Assembly (NCBI GenBank): GCA_024372625.1
Contig: CP099605.1
Location: forward strand, 1,550,001 to 1,614,000
Source: Comamonadaceae bacterium OTU4NAUVB1
GTDB lineage: Bacteria > Pseudomonadota > Gammaproteobacteria > Burkholderiales > Burkholderiaceae_C
Reading direction: 5' to 3'
DNA: 64,000 nt
Shown one piece after another: positions 52,539 to 63,191 of this stretch. The translations under genes and the position numbers were made by a program. The notes beneath the pieces are model-generated. The model searched no databases, was not told where the DNA came from, and worked only from the letters and a program-made list of their open reading frames with translations. The first letter of the stretch is position 1, and each line of letters starts with the position of its first letter.

Positions 52539-55500
52539 TTGTCCCCGACCCTCAATCCTCTCCCGCCGGCCTTCGCGCCGGACCCACCGACCGTGACGCA
52601 GCCCATCCACACCGCCCCACCCATCGTGACCGTGTTCGAGGGCGGCAGCGCGCTCGGCGGCTTCCGTGCCCGCCAGCTGCTGCCCCGGCTGCGCGAGATC
52701 GAGCCGCGCATCGCCGCCATCGCCGCGCGCTTCGTCCACCTGGTGGTCACCGACACCGCGCCCGACGCCGCCGCGCGGGAGCGCTTCGCCGCGCTGTTCG
52801 ACTACGGCGCGACCTTCGAGACGCCCGAGTCCAGGCACGGCGTGTCGCTGGTCGTGACGCCGCGCCTGGGCACGGTCTCGCCGTGGGCTTCCAAGGCGAC
52901 CGACATCGCCCACAACTGCGGTCTCGCGCTGCGTCGGGTGGAGCGCGTGGTGCATTACCGGCTGGCCCTGAAGGCGCCGCTGCTCGACGGCCTGCTGGAC
53001 AAGGCGCGCGGCACCCAGCCGACGCTCGGCGCCGACGCCTCGGCCGCCGTGGCGGCGCTGCTGCACGACCGCATGACCGAGTCCGTGGTGGGCGGCATCG
53101 ACGACGCCGTGGCGCTGTTCGCCGAACTCCCGGCCCAGCCCATGGCCCACGTCGACGTGCTCGGCGGGGGCCGGGGCGCGCTGGTGGAGGCCAACACCGC
53201 CTTCGGCCTGGCGCTGGCGGCCGACGAGATCGACTACCTGGTCGAAGCCTTCACCCGGCTGGGCCGCAACCCGAGCGACGTCGAACTGATGATGTTCGCC
53301 CAGGCCAACAGCGAGCACTGCCGCCACAAGATCTTCAACGCCGATTTCGTGATCGACGGCGTGGCGCAGCCGCACAGCCTGTTCGCCATGATCCGCCACA
53401 CCGAACGCCAGAATCCGCAGCACACCGTGGTCGCCTACGCCGACAACGCCTCGGTCATGGAGGGCACCCGCATCGAGCGTTTCGTGCCGCGCGCGGCCGA
53501 GGCGTCCGACGGGGGCGGCGTGCCGGGCGCCTCCGGCGGCAGCTACCGCAAGGAGGCGATGCTGGCGCACGTGCTGATGAAGGTCGAGACGCACAACCAT
53601 CCGACCGCCATCTCGCCGTTCCCGGGCGCCTCCACCGGCGCCGGCGGCGAGATCCGCGACGAGGGCGCCACCGGGCGCGGCTCGCGTCCCAAGGCCGGCC
53701 TGACCGGCTTCACGGTCTCCAGGCTCTGGCCGCAGGACGGCCACTACGGCCGGCCCGCGCACATCGCCAGCCCGCTGCAGATCATGACCGAGGGCCCGCT
53801 GGGCGGCGCCGCCTTCAACAACGAGTTCGGTCGTCCGAACCTGCTGGGCTACTTCCGCGAATACGAACTGGCCATCGAGAGCCAGGACGCCGATGGCCGC
53901 ACCGAGACGCAACACCGCGGCTACCACAAGCCCATCATGATCGCCGGCGGCCTGGGGCAGATCGACGCCACGCAGACCAGGAAGGTCCTGTTTCCGGCCG
54001 GTTCGCTGCTGATCCAGCTGGGCGGCCCCGGCATGCGCATCGGCATGGGTGGCAGCGCCGCCAGCTCGATGGCCACCGGCGCCAACGCCGCCGAACTCGA
54101 TTTCGACTCCGTGCAGCGCGGCAACCCCGAGATCGAGCGCCGCGCCCAGGAGGTCATCAACCACTGCTGGCAGCAGGGCGACGCCAACCCGATCCTGGCG
54201 ATCCACGACGTCGGCGCCGGCGGGCTGTCCAACGCTTTCCCGGAGCTGACCAACGACGCCGGCCGGGGCGCGCGCTTCGACCTGGGCGCGGTGCCGCTGG
54301 AGGAATCCGGCATGGCGCCCAAGGAGATCTGGTGCAACGAGAGCCAGGAACGCTACGTGCTGGCCATCGCGCCGGAATCGCTGGCGCGCTTCCAGGCCTT
54401 CTGCGAGCGCGAGCGCTGCCCGTTCGCGGTGGTCGGCGTGGCGACCGAGGAGCGTCGGCTGGTCGTGGCCGGCGGCGACGGCGGCACCGAGGGCGACCCG
54501 GTCGACATGCCGATGGACGTGCTGCTGGGCAAGCCGCCCCGGATGCTGCGCGACGTGAAGACCGTCGAGCGGCGCTTCCGGGCGCTCGACCTGACGGGCA
54601 TCGAGCTGCAGAAGGCCGCCATCGACGTGCTCTCGCATCCGACCGTGGCGTCCAAGCGATTCCTGATCACCATCGGCGACCGCACCGTGGGCGGCCTCAC
54701 GCACCGCGACCAGATGGTCGGCCCGTGGCAGGTGCCCGTGGCCGACTGCGCCGTCACGCTGGCCGACCACGCCGGCTTCGCGGGCGAGGCCATGAGCCTG
54801 GGCGAGCGCACGCCGCTGGCCGCCCTCGACGCGCCGGCCTCCGGGCGCATGGCGGTCGGCGAAGCCATCACCAACCTGCTGGCCGCGCCGATCGAACTCT
54901 CCCGCGTCAAGCTGTCGGCCAACTGGATGGCCGCCTGCGGCGAGCCCGGCGAGGACGCCGCCCTGTACGAGACCGTCAAGGCCGTCGGCCTGGAACTGTG
55001 CCCGGCGCTGGGCATCTCGATTCCCGTGGGCAAGGATTCGCTGTCGATGCGCACGCAGTGGAACGACGCCGGCGAGGCGAAGAAGGTGACGTCACCGGTC
55101 AGCCTGATCGTCACCGCCTTCGCCACGCTGGCCGACGTGCGCGGCACCCTCACGCCGCAGCTCGACCGCGACGAGGCCGACACCACGCTGGTGCTGGTCG
55201 ACCTCGGCCGCGGCCGCCATCGCATGGCCGGCGGCGTGCTGGCGCAGACGCTCGGCCAGAGCGGCTGCCCGGTCGCCGACGGCGTGCCCGACCTCGACCA
55301 TCCCGAGGACCTGGTGAACCTGGTGCGCGCGGTCAACACCCTGCGCGCCCAGGGCCGCATCCTGGCACTGCACGACCGTGGCGACGGGGGGCTGTTCGCC
55401 ACCGCCTGCGAGATGGCCTTCGCCGGCCACGTCGGCGTGGCGCTCAACGTCGACATGCTCATCACCGAGGGCGACGGCATCTCCGACAGCCGCGCCGAGT

Positions 55501-56723
55501 ACGGCGACGCCAAGAACTGGGCCGGCCAGGTGAGCGCGCGGCGCGAGGAACTCACGCTCAAGGCCTTGTTCTCCGAGGAGCTGGGCGTGCTGCTGCAGGT
55601 GCGCACCGCCGAGCGCAACGAGGTCATGCAGGTGCTGCGCGCGCACGGCCTGAGCACTCACAGCCACTTCGTCGGCAAGACCCGGCCCGATGCCTCCACC
55701 CTGGCCGTCGGCAAGGGCAAGGTCGAGGTCTGGCGCGACGCCAAGTCGGTCTTCAGCGCCAGCCTGCACGACCTGCACCAGGTCTGGGACTCGGTCAGCT
55801 GGAAGATCGCCCGCGAGCGCGACAACCCCGAGTGCGCCGATGCCGAGCACGTCGCCGCCGGCGAGCCGACCGATCCGGGCCTGCACGTCTTCCTTCCCAC
55901 CCCGCCGGAAGACGGCCGGCGCCAGGACGGCGTTCCCCAGGCTGCCGCCATCCTCGCGTCGCGGCCGAAGGTCGCGATCCTGCGCGAGCAGGGCGTCAAC
56001 TCGCACGTCGAGATGGCCTATGCCTTCGGCGAGGCCGGTTTCGAGGCCTTCGACGTCCACATGACCGACCTGCAGGCCGGCCGCGCCGATCTGGCGGATT
56101 TCAAGGGCGTGGTCGCTTGCGGCGGCTTCAGCTACGGCGACACGCTGGGCGCGGGCATCGGCTGGGCACGCAGCATCACCTTCAATCCGCGCCTGTCGGC
56201 CCAGTTCCAGTCCTTCTTCGGTCGCACCGACACCTTCGGGTTGGGCGTGTGCAACGGCTGCCAGATGTTCGCCGAGCTGGCCGACATCATTCCCGGCGCG
56301 CAGGACTGGCCGCGCTTCACCACCAACCGCAGCGAGCGCTTCGAGGCGCGGCTGTCGATGGTCGAGGTGCTGGATTCGCCCAGCCTGTTCTTCGCCGGGA
56401 TGGCCGGCGCGCGCCTGCCCATCGCGGTGGCTCACGGCGAGGGCCATGCGAACTTCGAGCGTCGCGGCGACGCCGGCCGCGCCATCGCCGCCATGCGCTT
56501 CGTCGACAACCACGGCCAGCCGACCGAGCGCTACCCGTTCAACCCGAACGGCAGCGCCGGCGGACTGACCGCCGTGACCACGGCCGACGGCCGCTTCACC
56601 GCCGTCATGCCGCACCCCGAGCGCGTCTTCCGCAACGTGCAGATGAGCTGGACGGACGGCGAGCGCGACGCGCACAGCCCGTGGATGCAGATCTGGCGCA
56701 ACGCCCGCCGCTGGGTCGGCTGA
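52539..56723 (+). CDS. purL: Phosphoribosylformylglycinamidine synthase
   Basis: Large single-chain FGAM synthase of purine biosynthesis. The 1,394-residue product has AIR-synthase-like halves ([51 protein letters not shown]) and a C-terminal class I glutaminase: nucleophile in [12 protein letters not shown], His/Glu in [10 protein letters not shown]. The start is unsure: the frame opens with TTG at 52539, while GTG at 52593 gives a N-terminus closer to family length; neither has a strong ribosome binding site. Confidence 0.95.
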   Translation: MSPTLNPLPPAFAPDPPTVTQPIHTAPPIVTVFEGGSALGGFRARQLLPRLREIEPRIAAIAARFVHLVVTDTAPDAAARERFAALFDYGATFETPESRHGVSLVVTPRLGTVSPWASKATDIAHNCGLALRRVERVVHYRLALKAPLLDGLLDKARGTQPTLGADASAAVAALLHDRMTESVVGGIDDAVALFAELPAQPMAHVDVLGGGRGALVEANTAFGLALAADEIDYLVEAFTRLGRNPSDVELMMFAQANSEHCRHKIFNADFVIDGVAQPHSLFAMIRHTERQNPQHTVVAYADNASVMEGTRIERFVPRAAEASDGGGVPGASGGSYRKEAMLAHVLMKVETHNHPTAISPFPGASTGAGGEIRDEGATGRGSRPKAGLTGFTVSRLWPQDGHYGRPAHIASPLQIMTEGPLGGAAFNNEFGRPNLLGYFREYELAIESQDADGRTETQHRGYHKPIMIAGGLGQIDATQTRKVLFPAGSLLIQLGGPGMRIGMGGSAASSMATGANAAELDFDSVQRGNPEIERRAQEVINHCWQQGDANPILAIHDVGAGGLSNAFPELTNDAGRGARFDLGAVPLEESGMAPKEIWCNESQERYVLAIAPESLARFQAFCERERCPFAVVGVATEERRLVVAGGDGGTEGDPVDMPMDVLLGKPPRMLRDVKTVERRFRALDLTGIELQKAAIDVLSHPTVASKRFLITIGDRTVGGLTHRDQMVGPWQVPVADCAVTLADHAGFAGEAMSLGERTPLAALDAPASGRMAVGEAITNLLAAPIELSRVKLSANWMAACGEPGEDAALYETVKAVGLELCPALGISIPVGKDSLSMRTQWNDAGEAKKVTSPVSLIVTAFATLADVRGTLTPQLDRDEADTTLVLVDLGRGRHRMAGGVLAQTLGQSGCPVADGVPDLDHPEDLVNLVRAVNTLRAQGRILALHDRGDGGLFATACEMAFAGHVGVALNVDMLITEGDGISDSRAEYGDAKNWAGQVSARREELTLKALFSEELGVLLQVRTAERNEVMQVLRAHGLSTHSHFVGKTRPDASTLAVGKGKVEVWRDAKSVFSASLHDLHQVWDSVSWKIARERDNPECADAEHVAAGEPTDPGLHVFLPTPPEDGRRQDGVPQAAAILASRPKVAILREQGVNSHVEMAYAFGEAGFEAFDVHMTDLQAGRADLADFKGVVACGGFSYGDTLGAGIGWARSITFNPRLSAQFQSFFGRTDTFGLGVCNGCQMFAELADIIPGAQDWPRFTTNRSERFEARLSMVEVLDSPSLFFAGMAGARLPIAVAHGEGHANFERRGDAGRAIAAMRFVDNHGQPTERYPFNPNGSAGGLTAVTTADGRFTAVMPHPERVFRNVQMSWTDGERDAHSPWMQIWRNARRWVG

Positions 56724-56768
56724 AGGCGCGCGGGGCGTCGGGGCCGAGGCGTCGGGGAGCGGGGCGGC

Positions 56769-58238
56769 TCAGCGCCCGGTGGTCGCCAGGTAGGTCCGGC
56801 GGGCAGCGAAGGCGGTGTTGACGAAGTCGGTGAAGACGCCGTCGACGCCGGCCGCGAAGTAGGCCGCGTACTCGGCCGCCGGATCGCCCCGGTAGACGCC
56901 GGCGAGGTACTGCGGCTCGTTCCTGAAGGTGAAGGTGTGCACGAACAGCCCGGCCCGATGGGCGTCGGCGACGAGGCGCGTGGGCGCGACGTTCGTGACC
57001 TCGGCCAGCGTGCCGTCGGGCGACGTGGGGGACGACGTCCTGAACGGCACGATCGTGTGGGCCATGACCTGCGGTTTCCACGGGCCGATGCCGTCGGCAT
57101 AGGTGGCGATCTCCGCCAGGCCCGCCGGCGTCAGCATCGCGTCGAAGAAGCGCGGGTCGCCCGCCAGCGTCCAGCTGTAGGGACGCCCGCTCACGAAGGT
57201 GTAGGCGTCGTCGGTGACGTAGATCATCCCGCCGGTGCGGAAATCGATGGCGTTGCCGTCCACCAGCTGGACGGCGCGGGCCTGCATGCCGGCCGAGCGC
57301 AGGTACCGGAGGCTCGCCGGGTCGAAGCTCTGCACGAGGATGGGGGCGTCCCTGCGATTGAGGCCGTTGGCTTCCATCACCTTCAGGATCGCGTCCTCGA
57401 ACGGGTGACCGCCCGGGACGCCGCAGCCGTTGGCGATCGCCTGGGCATTGTTCCAGTGCGGATTCTTGCTCTCCGGGTAGACCGTGATCGTGCGGCCCAG
57501 CGCCGCGACTTTCGCCCGGGCGATGTCGATGATCTCCTGGAAGCTCAGGATCGGCAGCCTCCCGTTGAGCTCGCTCGGGCGCTGGGCGCGGGCGTCGTAG
57601 GTGGTGCCGCCGAGCCACTGCCGGAGTTCGGCCAGCGTGAAATCGGAGATGGACCAGTCGCCGGTGTGGTCCTCGCCGTCGACCACCAGCGATCGCAGCA
57701 CCGACGCCGGGTCGTTCGCGTCGGTCCGGTCGCTGAGGTAGCGCGCGGGGCCGTTGGCCGGCACGGCGGGGTACGTCACGTCGACCAGGACGCCCGGCCG
57801 GGTCCGCCGGCGGGCGGCCACGGCGGCGTTGCCGGCCGCGACCTGGGCGACGTTGGTGTTGTCGCTCAGCCAGGCGTTGTGGCGCGCCACCGGAACGCAG
57901 TCCTTGGTCAGGTGCAGATCGAGTTCCAGCGAATCCGCGCCCGCGTCGGCGGCGGCCTCGTAGGCGAGGCGCGTCTGTTCCGGGTACAGACCGGGGAGCC
58001 CGCGATGGCCGACGACCAGCGGCACGTTGCCGTCCAGCGTCTTCAGCGGCGCGGCGCCGGCCGCGGGCGTGGCGTTCCCGGTGGCGTCGCTCCCGCCGCC
58101 GCCGCAGGCGCCCGCCAGCATCGAGCCGGCCAGGACGAGGCACGCCCCCAGGAGGCGCCGCGGCGCGGCGGGAACGGCGGCGGGTGCGGTGGCGGGCGAT
58201 GCGCCGGGCGAGGCGGTGGAACGGGTCGTGTGGCGCAT
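56769..58238 (-). CDS. glpQ: Glycerophosphodiester phosphodiesterase lipoprotein
   Basis: Hydrolyses deacylated phospholipids to glycerol-3-phosphate. The 489-residue precursor has a signal and lipobox-like LAGAC (cysteine near residue 46). GDPD motifs: VVGHRGLPGLYPEQTRLAY (HRG), SLELDLHLTKDCVPVARHN (metal ligands and second catalytic His), VYPESKNPHW and VQSFDPASLRYL. This is the long GlpQ-like form with inserts. It converges on purL. Confidence 0.9.
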   Translation of the reverse strand: MRHTTRSTASPGASPATAPAAVPAAPRRLLGACLVLAGSMLAGACGGGGSDATGNATPAAGAAPLKTLDGNVPLVVGHRGLPGLYPEQTRLAYEAAADAGADSLELDLHLTKDCVPVARHNAWLSDNTNVAQVAAGNAAVAARRRTRPGVLVDVTYPAVPANGPARYLSDRTDANDPASVLRSLVVDGEDHTGDWSISDFTLAELRQWLGGTTYDARAQRPSELNGRLPILSFQEIIDIARAKVAALGRTITVYPESKNPHWNNAQAIANGCGVPGGHPFEDAILKVMEANGLNRRDAPILVQSFDPASLRYLRSAGMQARAVQLVDGNAIDFRTGGMIYVTDDAYTFVSGRPYSWTLAGDPRFFDAMLTPAGLAEIATYADGIGPWKPQVMAHTIVPFRTSSPTSPDGTLAEVTNVAPTRLVADAHRAGLFVHTFTFRNEPQYLAGVYRGDPAAEYAAYFAAGVDGVFTDFVNTAFAARRTYLATTGR

Positions 58239-58489
58239 GGTCGGATTCGGCGAGGGATGGGATGAGAGGCGGCGTGCGGCCGGGCGAGCGCAAGTGCGAC
58301 CGGGCGAGGGAGCCCGGGACGCGCGTGGATACTGGATCGTCCGGATGACCGAACCATGACGATCGTGCCTCGGGAAGCCGCGCGTCCTGCCGACAAGGAA
58401 AGCACATGCGGGCCGGTTTCGCGAGCCGGCTGCTGACGACGGGGTCACCGCCATCGCCTGGCGGCGCCTCGACACCGATACCACCGCCA

Positions 58490-58781
58490 TGCACGCCCCT
58501 TGGCCGGGGAGCGCCTGGTGTCGGACGGGTGACGCGCCATCCACACGGTCCGCGCGGTGCGCGTCCTCGCGCGGCGCGTGGCGAAGGTCGCGCGCGAGAT
58601 CGAGGAACTGGTCGGCGCCCCGGTCGAGCGGCTCGACGCCGGCGCCACGTGGATCGCCGAGGCGGACGACACGATCCGGGACACGGTCGATCGCGCAGCG
58701 GGTGTCGCAGAGGTTCCCGCCGTCGGCGCGCAGAGCCTGCGCGATCGTGCCGGCCAGCTCGCCGGCACCGTGCGGCGCTTC
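58490..58781 (+). pseudogene. Remnant of a methyl-accepting chemotaxis protein signalling domain
   Basis: The plus-strand frame after a TGA at 58530-58532 reads VRVLARRVAKVAREIEELVG and then VERLDAGATWIAEADDTIRD, which lines up by eye with the conserved receptor segment EVRxLAxRSAxAAxEIKxLI and its DAG-containing continuation. A few residues later, SLRDRAGQLAGTVRRF matches the C-terminal end of such receptors, but the usual EQSxGIxQVN...QNAALVEE segment of about 45 residues between them is missing. Upstream, GER-type residues occur in another frame. Internal deletion, frameshift and no start make this a decayed fragment. Confidence 0.65.
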
Positions 58782-58889
58782 CATCGGGAGAGCGCCGTGG
58801 GCCCGCGGCGGTCCCGTGGGGCGACGCATCGGCGTCCCGCGCCGCGTTGCGGCCGTCCGCCGCCCGAACGGGACGGCGCGCTGGGCGCC

Positions 58890-59675
58890 TTACTCGACCT
58901 TCGCCTTGGCGCGCAGGTCTTCCTGGTACTTCTGCAGGCGCTGCTGCTGCAGCTGCTGCGTGACCTGGGGCTTCACCTCGGCGACCGGCGGCAGCTGGGA
59001 CGAGCGGACCTCGTCGACGCGGATCACGTGGTAGCCGAACTGCGACTTCACCGGGGCGGGCGTGGTCTCGCCCGGCTTGAGCTTGATCATGGCCTCGGAG
59101 AACTCCGGCACGAAGCTCGCCGGGTTGGCCCAGTCGAGGTCGCCGCCGTTGGCGCCCGATCCGGGGTCCTTGCTCTGCTTCTTGGCGATGTCCTCGAACT
59201 TCGCGCCCTTCTTCAGGTCCGCGATGATCTTCTGCGCTTCCGCCTCGCTCTCCACCAGGATGTGGCGCGCCTTGTACTCCTTGCCGCCATTGGCCGCCGC
59301 GAACTTGTCGTACTCGGCCTGCACGTCGGCGTCGGTCACCGGGTTCTGCTTGAGGAAGTTGTTGCGCAGGGCGCCGATCAGGATCGCCTGGCGTGCGAGC
59401 TCGATCTGGGCGCGGTACTCGGGCGTCGCCTCCAGGCCCTGCTTCTGCGCTTCCTGCATGAAGATCTCGCGCGCGATGATCTCCTCCTTCAGCTGCGGCT
59501 CCAGGTCCGGCGTGACCGGGCGGCCATTGGCGGCGAGCTGCTGGGCCAGCGCGTCCACCCGCGCCTTGGGCACCGGCTTGCCGTTGACGATGGCGATGTT
59601 CTGGGCGAGCGCGCCCGCGGAGGCCGCGCCCAGGACGAGGGTGACCGCGACGGTCTTCAGGAATTGGTTCTTCAT
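58890..59675 (-). CDS. Periplasmic parvulin-type peptidyl-prolyl isomerase
   Basis: Exported PpiC/SurA-like foldase, 261 residues. Signal peptide MKNQFLKTVAVTLVLG to ALAQ, an N-terminal helical chaperone part, then one parvulin domain (KARHILVESEAEAQKIIADL, AKKQSKDPGSGANGGDLDW, SQFGYHVIRVDEVR) and a charged helical tail. The ATG follows an unusual, almost pure pyrimidine leader. Upstream on the same strand are bolA and yciB, as in related genomes. Confidence 0.94.
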   Translation of the reverse strand: MKNQFLKTVAVTLVLGAASAGALAQNIAIVNGKPVPKARVDALAQQLAANGRPVTPDLEPQLKEEIIAREIFMQEAQKQGLEATPEYRAQIELARQAILIGALRNNFLKQNPVTDADVQAEYDKFAAANGGKEYKARHILVESEAEAQKIIADLKKGAKFEDIAKKQSKDPGSGANGGDLDWANPASFVPEFSEAMIKLKPGETTPAPVKSQFGYHVIRVDEVRSSQLPPVAEVKPQVTQQLQQQRLQKYQEDLRAKAKVE

Positions 59676-59784
59676 GGGATGGTCTTCTGCAGTCGGGAGA
59701 GGAAGCGGGGGAAGGGGTGGAGGAAGGGGAGAAAGGGAGGGGGAAAAGGCGCGTCGGACGCTGTAGGGTCCGTGACGGCGTGCG

Positions 59785-60087
59785 TCAGAGCGTTTCGACG
59801 GCGATGGCGTGGACACCCTGGTCGATGAAAAAACGCAGGGCATCATACACAAGGCGATGCTTGGCCACGCGGGTGCGTCCTTCGAAGCGCGGGGAGGCGA
59901 TGCGGACCCGGAAGTGGGTGCCGCGGCCCAGTCCGTTGGCGCCGGAATGGCCCGCGTGGGCCGCGCTCTCGTCGATGACCTCGAGCCGCGTGGGCGCCAG
60001 GGCCTCGCGCAGCGCGGCGTCGAGGTCGGCCGCGCTCGGTGGCGCGAGGGCGGAGGGCGAAGCGGGCGGAAGAGAGGCGTCGTTCAT
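59785..60087 (-). CDS. bolA: BolA family protein
   Basis: Small (100 residues) BolA-like protein. The class II KH-like fold is recognisable from [33 protein letters not shown] and [20 protein letters not shown]. BolA proteins partner with monothiol glutaredoxins in iron-sulfur handling or act as transcription factors. The start overlaps yciB (ATGA). Confidence 0.94.
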   Translation of the reverse strand: MNDASLPPASPSALAPPSAADLDAALREALAPTRLEVIDESAAHAGHSGANGLGRGTHFRVRIASPRFEGRTRVAKHRLVYDALRFFIDQGVHAIAVETL

Positions 60088-60626
60088 GCGGAAGGCTGGT
60101 CGCCGGATTTGAGGTGGGGGGAGATGTAGAGGCCCTGGGCCACCAGGAATGCCAGGGGAAAGACATAGCCCCAGAGCTTGAAGTTGATCCAGGCCTCGGT
60201 GCTGAAATACAGCGCCACGTAGGCGTTGAGGGCCGACATGAACAGGCAGTAGCCGATCCAGGCGATGTTCAGGTGCGTCCAGATGCGCGTGGGCAGCTGC
60301 AGCTGCGCGCCGAGCATGGTCTGGAGGAAGTTCTTGCGGAAGCCCCACATCGCCACGGCCAGCGCGACGGCCATGGCCCCGTAGAGCACGGTCGGCTTCC
60401 ACTTGATGAAGCGCTCGTCGTGCAGCAGCAGGGTCAGGCTGCCGAACAGCAGGATCAGCACCAGGGTGGCCTTCTGCATGGTCTGCAGGCGGCGCTCGAT
60501 GGCGTAGGTGATGGCCATCTGCACCACGGTCGCGGCCATCAGCACGCCGGTCGCGACATAGATGTCGGCGAGCTTGAAGGCGCCGAAGAACAGCACGATG
60601 GGAAGGAAGTCGAGCAGGAATTTCAT
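60084..60626 (-). CDS. yciB: Septation protein A / inner-membrane protein YciB
   Basis: Inner-membrane protein of 180 residues with five to six helices ([20 protein letters not shown] start is typical of IspA/IspZ homologues). [20 protein letters not shown] and [20 protein letters not shown] are conserved. Linked to cell envelope synthesis and division. Translationally coupled to bolA. Confidence 0.95.
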   Translation of the reverse strand: MKFLLDFLPIVLFFGAFKLADIYVATGVLMAATVVQMAITYAIERRLQTMQKATLVLILLFGSLTLLLHDERFIKWKPTVLYGAMAVALAVAMWGFRKNFLQTMLGAQLQLPTRIWTHLNIAWIGYCLFMSALNAYVALYFSTEAWINFKLWGYVFPLAFLVAQGLYISPHLKSGDQPSA

Positions 60627-60718
60627 GAGCGGTATTGGAACCTGTCCGCGTCCCCCGTTGCGGATGAAGCCGACCGGACGGCGGGGACAACCCGCCGCGG
60701 CGACCGGACGACGGCTTC

Positions 60719-61150
60719 TCAGGCCTTGGGCTCGAAGTCCAGCGAGGCCGAATTCATGCAGTAGCGCAGGCCGGTCTCGGTCGGGCCGTCGGGGAACACG
60801 TGGCCCAGGTGGGCGCCGCAGTTGGTGCAGACGTTCTCGGTGCGCACCATCCCGTGCGAACGATCGACGATGTCCGTGATGGCGCCGGGCACGGCCTCCT
60901 TGGAGAAGCTCGGCCAGCCGCAGCCCGCGTCGAACTTGGTCGCGGCATCGAACAGCTTGGCGCCGCAGCACACGCAGTGGTAGGTGCCGTCGGCCCACTC
61001 GGCCTCGTACTTGCCGGTGAAGGGGCGTTCGGTGGCCGCATGGCGGGTGACCTCGAAGGCGGCGCGCTCGGCCCCCTTCTCGGCCAGGATGGCCTTCCAT
61101 TCGGCGTCGGTCTTCTGGATTTTCGGGACGTGGGAGTTCGATGAGGTCAT
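60719..61150 (-). CDS. msrB: Peptide-methionine (R)-S-oxide reductase
   Basis: Repairs oxidised methionine in proteins. Two CxxC pairs for structural zinc ([10 protein letters not shown] and [11 protein letters not shown]) and the catalytic block [13 protein letters not shown] are present; 143 residues. Ends the minus-strand group yciB-bolA-parvulin in order; a gap of 92 bases precedes yciB. Confidence 0.96.
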   Translation of the reverse strand: MTSSNSHVPKIQKTDAEWKAILAEKGAERAAFEVTRHAATERPFTGKYEAEWADGTYHCVCCGAKLFDAATKFDAGCGWPSFSKEAVPGAITDIVDRSHGMVRTENVCTNCGAHLGHVFPDGPTETGLRYCMNSASLDFEPKA

Positions 61151-61405
61151 GGCGAGCAGCGGATTCGGATCGTGGAAGCCCGGTCGGGCGGAAGGCCGGC
61201 GGACGCGCGCGCGGCCGGCGGGGTCGTCGCGGGACCGATTTTCTCCGCGAGCGACCTGTCGCCCGCAGGCTTGCGGGCAATCCCCCTACGCCGCGACATT
61301 GCGGGGCGCAACAATGGCGCGCCGGACGACCCGTCGGCGGGCCCGGACCACGGCGCACCGCGCGCGTCGTCGCACTTTCTTTTTCCAATCACAGGAGACG
61401 CCCCG

Positions 61406-63049
61406 ATGCTGGGTTTGATGCAAGACCAACCGTTGTCGATCTCGTCGCTGATCGAGTTCGCCGACCGCCATCATGGCGACGGAGAGATCGTCTCGCGGCG
61501 CGTGGAGGGCGACATCCACCGCAGCACCTGGTCGGAGATCGCCCGACGCGCGCGCCAGGTCGCCCACGCGCTCGACGGCGACGGGTTCGCCTTCGGCGAC
61601 CGTGTCGCCACGCTGGCCTGGAACGGCCATCGGCACCTGGAGCTGTACTACGGCGTCTCCGGCTCGGGCCGCGTGCTTCACACCGTCAACCCGCGCCTGC
61701 ACCCCGACCAGATCGCCTGGATCGTCAACCACGCCGAGGACCAGGTCCTGTGCTTCGACCTGACCTTCCTGCCGCTGGTGCAGGCCGTGCACGCGCGCTG
61801 CCCGACGGTGCGCCGGTGGATCGCGCTGTGCGACGCCGACCGGCTGCCCGCTGACAGCGGCGTGCCCGACCTGACGAGCTACGAGGCGTGGATGGGCACG
61901 CAGCGCGACGACTACGCCTGGCCGACCTTCGACGAGGACACCGCCTCGAGCATGTGCTACACGAGCGGCACCACCGGCAACCCCAAGGCCGCGCTCTACA
62001 CCCACCGCTCCAGCGTGCTGCACGCCTACGCGGCCGCGCTGCCCGACGTCATGTGCCTGTCGGCGCGCGACGCGGTGCTGCCGGTGGTGCCGATGTTCCA
62101 CGTCAACGCCTGGGGCCTGCCGTATTCCGCCGCGCTCACCGGCTGCAAGCTGGTGTTCCCCGGTCCGGCGCTCGACGGCAAGTCGGTCTACGAACTCATC
62201 GAGGCCGAGCGCGTCACCTTCGCCGCCGGCGTGCCCACCGTGTGGCAGATGCTGCTCGGGCACATGAAGCCCGGCGGCCTGCGCTTCTCGACCCTGAAGC
62301 GCACGGTCATCGGCGGCTCCGCCTGTCCGCCGGCCATGATCCACGCCTTCCAGCAGGATTACGGCGTGGACGTCCTGCACGCCTGGGGCATGACCGAGAT
62401 GAGCCCGCTGGGCACGCTGTGCACGCTGAAGAACAAGCACCTGGCCCTGCCGGCCGAGCAGCAGGATGCGATCCGCCTGAAGCAGGGCCGCGCGATCTAC
62501 GGCGTCGACATGAAGATCGTCGACGGCCAGGGCGCCGAGCTGCCCTGGGACGGCCGGGCCTACGGCGATCTGCTGGTGAAGGGGCCGTGGATCGTCAAGG
62601 CGTACTTCAAGGGCGAGGGCGGCGACCCGCTCGTGCCCGACGCGCAGGGCCGGGGCTGGTTTCCCACCGGCGACGTCGCCACCATCGACGCCGACGGCTA
62701 CCTGCAGATCACCGACCGCAGCAAGGACGTGATCAAGTCCGGCGGTGAATGGATCAGCTCGATCGACATCGAGAACATCGCCGTGGCGCACCCGGGCGTG
62801 GCCATGGCCGCCTGCATCGGCGTGGCGCATCCCAAGTGGGACGAGCGTCCGGTGGTGGCGGTGGTGCGCCGCCCGGGCAGCGAGGTCACGCGCGAGGAAC
62901 TGCTGGCCTTCTACGAGGGCCGGACGGCCAAGTGGCAGATCCCCGACGACGTGATCTTCCTGGACGCCATCCCGATCGGCGCGACCGGCAAGATCCTGAA
63001 GACGAAGCTGCGCGAGCAACTGCGCGGCTACGTCCTGCCGGGTGTGTGA
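61406..63049 (+). CDS. AMP-binding acyl-CoA synthetase (fatty-acid-CoA ligase type)
   Basis: Activates a carboxylic acid to acyl-AMP and then acyl-CoA. The 547-residue protein has the AMP-binding P-loop [14 protein letters not shown] (about 186-194), [24 protein letters not shown] and the C-terminal catalytic lysine region [15 protein letters not shown]. Overall it resembles the medium/long-chain and 3-methylmercaptopropionate (DmdB-like) CoA ligases; the substrate is not clear. A CAGGAGA site precedes the ATG. It is upstream of a LivJ-type gene. Confidence 0.93.
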   Translation: MLGLMQDQPLSISSLIEFADRHHGDGEIVSRRVEGDIHRSTWSEIARRARQVAHALDGDGFAFGDRVATLAWNGHRHLELYYGVSGSGRVLHTVNPRLHPDQIAWIVNHAEDQVLCFDLTFLPLVQAVHARCPTVRRWIALCDADRLPADSGVPDLTSYEAWMGTQRDDYAWPTFDEDTASSMCYTSGTTGNPKAALYTHRSSVLHAYAAALPDVMCLSARDAVLPVVPMFHVNAWGLPYSAALTGCKLVFPGPALDGKSVYELIEAERVTFAAGVPTVWQMLLGHMKPGGLRFSTLKRTVIGGSACPPAMIHAFQQDYGVDVLHAWGMTEMSPLGTLCTLKNKHLALPAEQQDAIRLKQGRAIYGVDMKIVDGQGAELPWDGRAYGDLLVKGPWIVKAYFKGEGGDPLVPDAQGRGWFPTGDVATIDADGYLQITDRSKDVIKSGGEWISSIDIENIAVAHPGVAMAACIGVAHPKWDERPVVAVVRRPGSEVTREELLAFYEGRTAKWQIPDDVIFLDAIPIGATGKILKTKLREQLRGYVLPGV

Positions 63050-63191
63050 AAGGTCCGGTTTCGGGGGGCGCATGTCGCCTTGGCGATAGCCGGACACCCC
63101 CGTCGCCGGCGCGTTACGGGCATTCCCTGAGGGGGGGTTCGACCAAGGCTTGTAACCTGCGCCGCAGAACAGAACCATCCCGGAGACACGC

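Noticed and set aside
58557..59828. Plus-strand frame continuing from the receptor remnant through the parvulin gene as one protein
   Set aside because: Beyond about 58,790 the frame is only the antisense shadow of the parvulin gene; the receptor-like similarity ends there.
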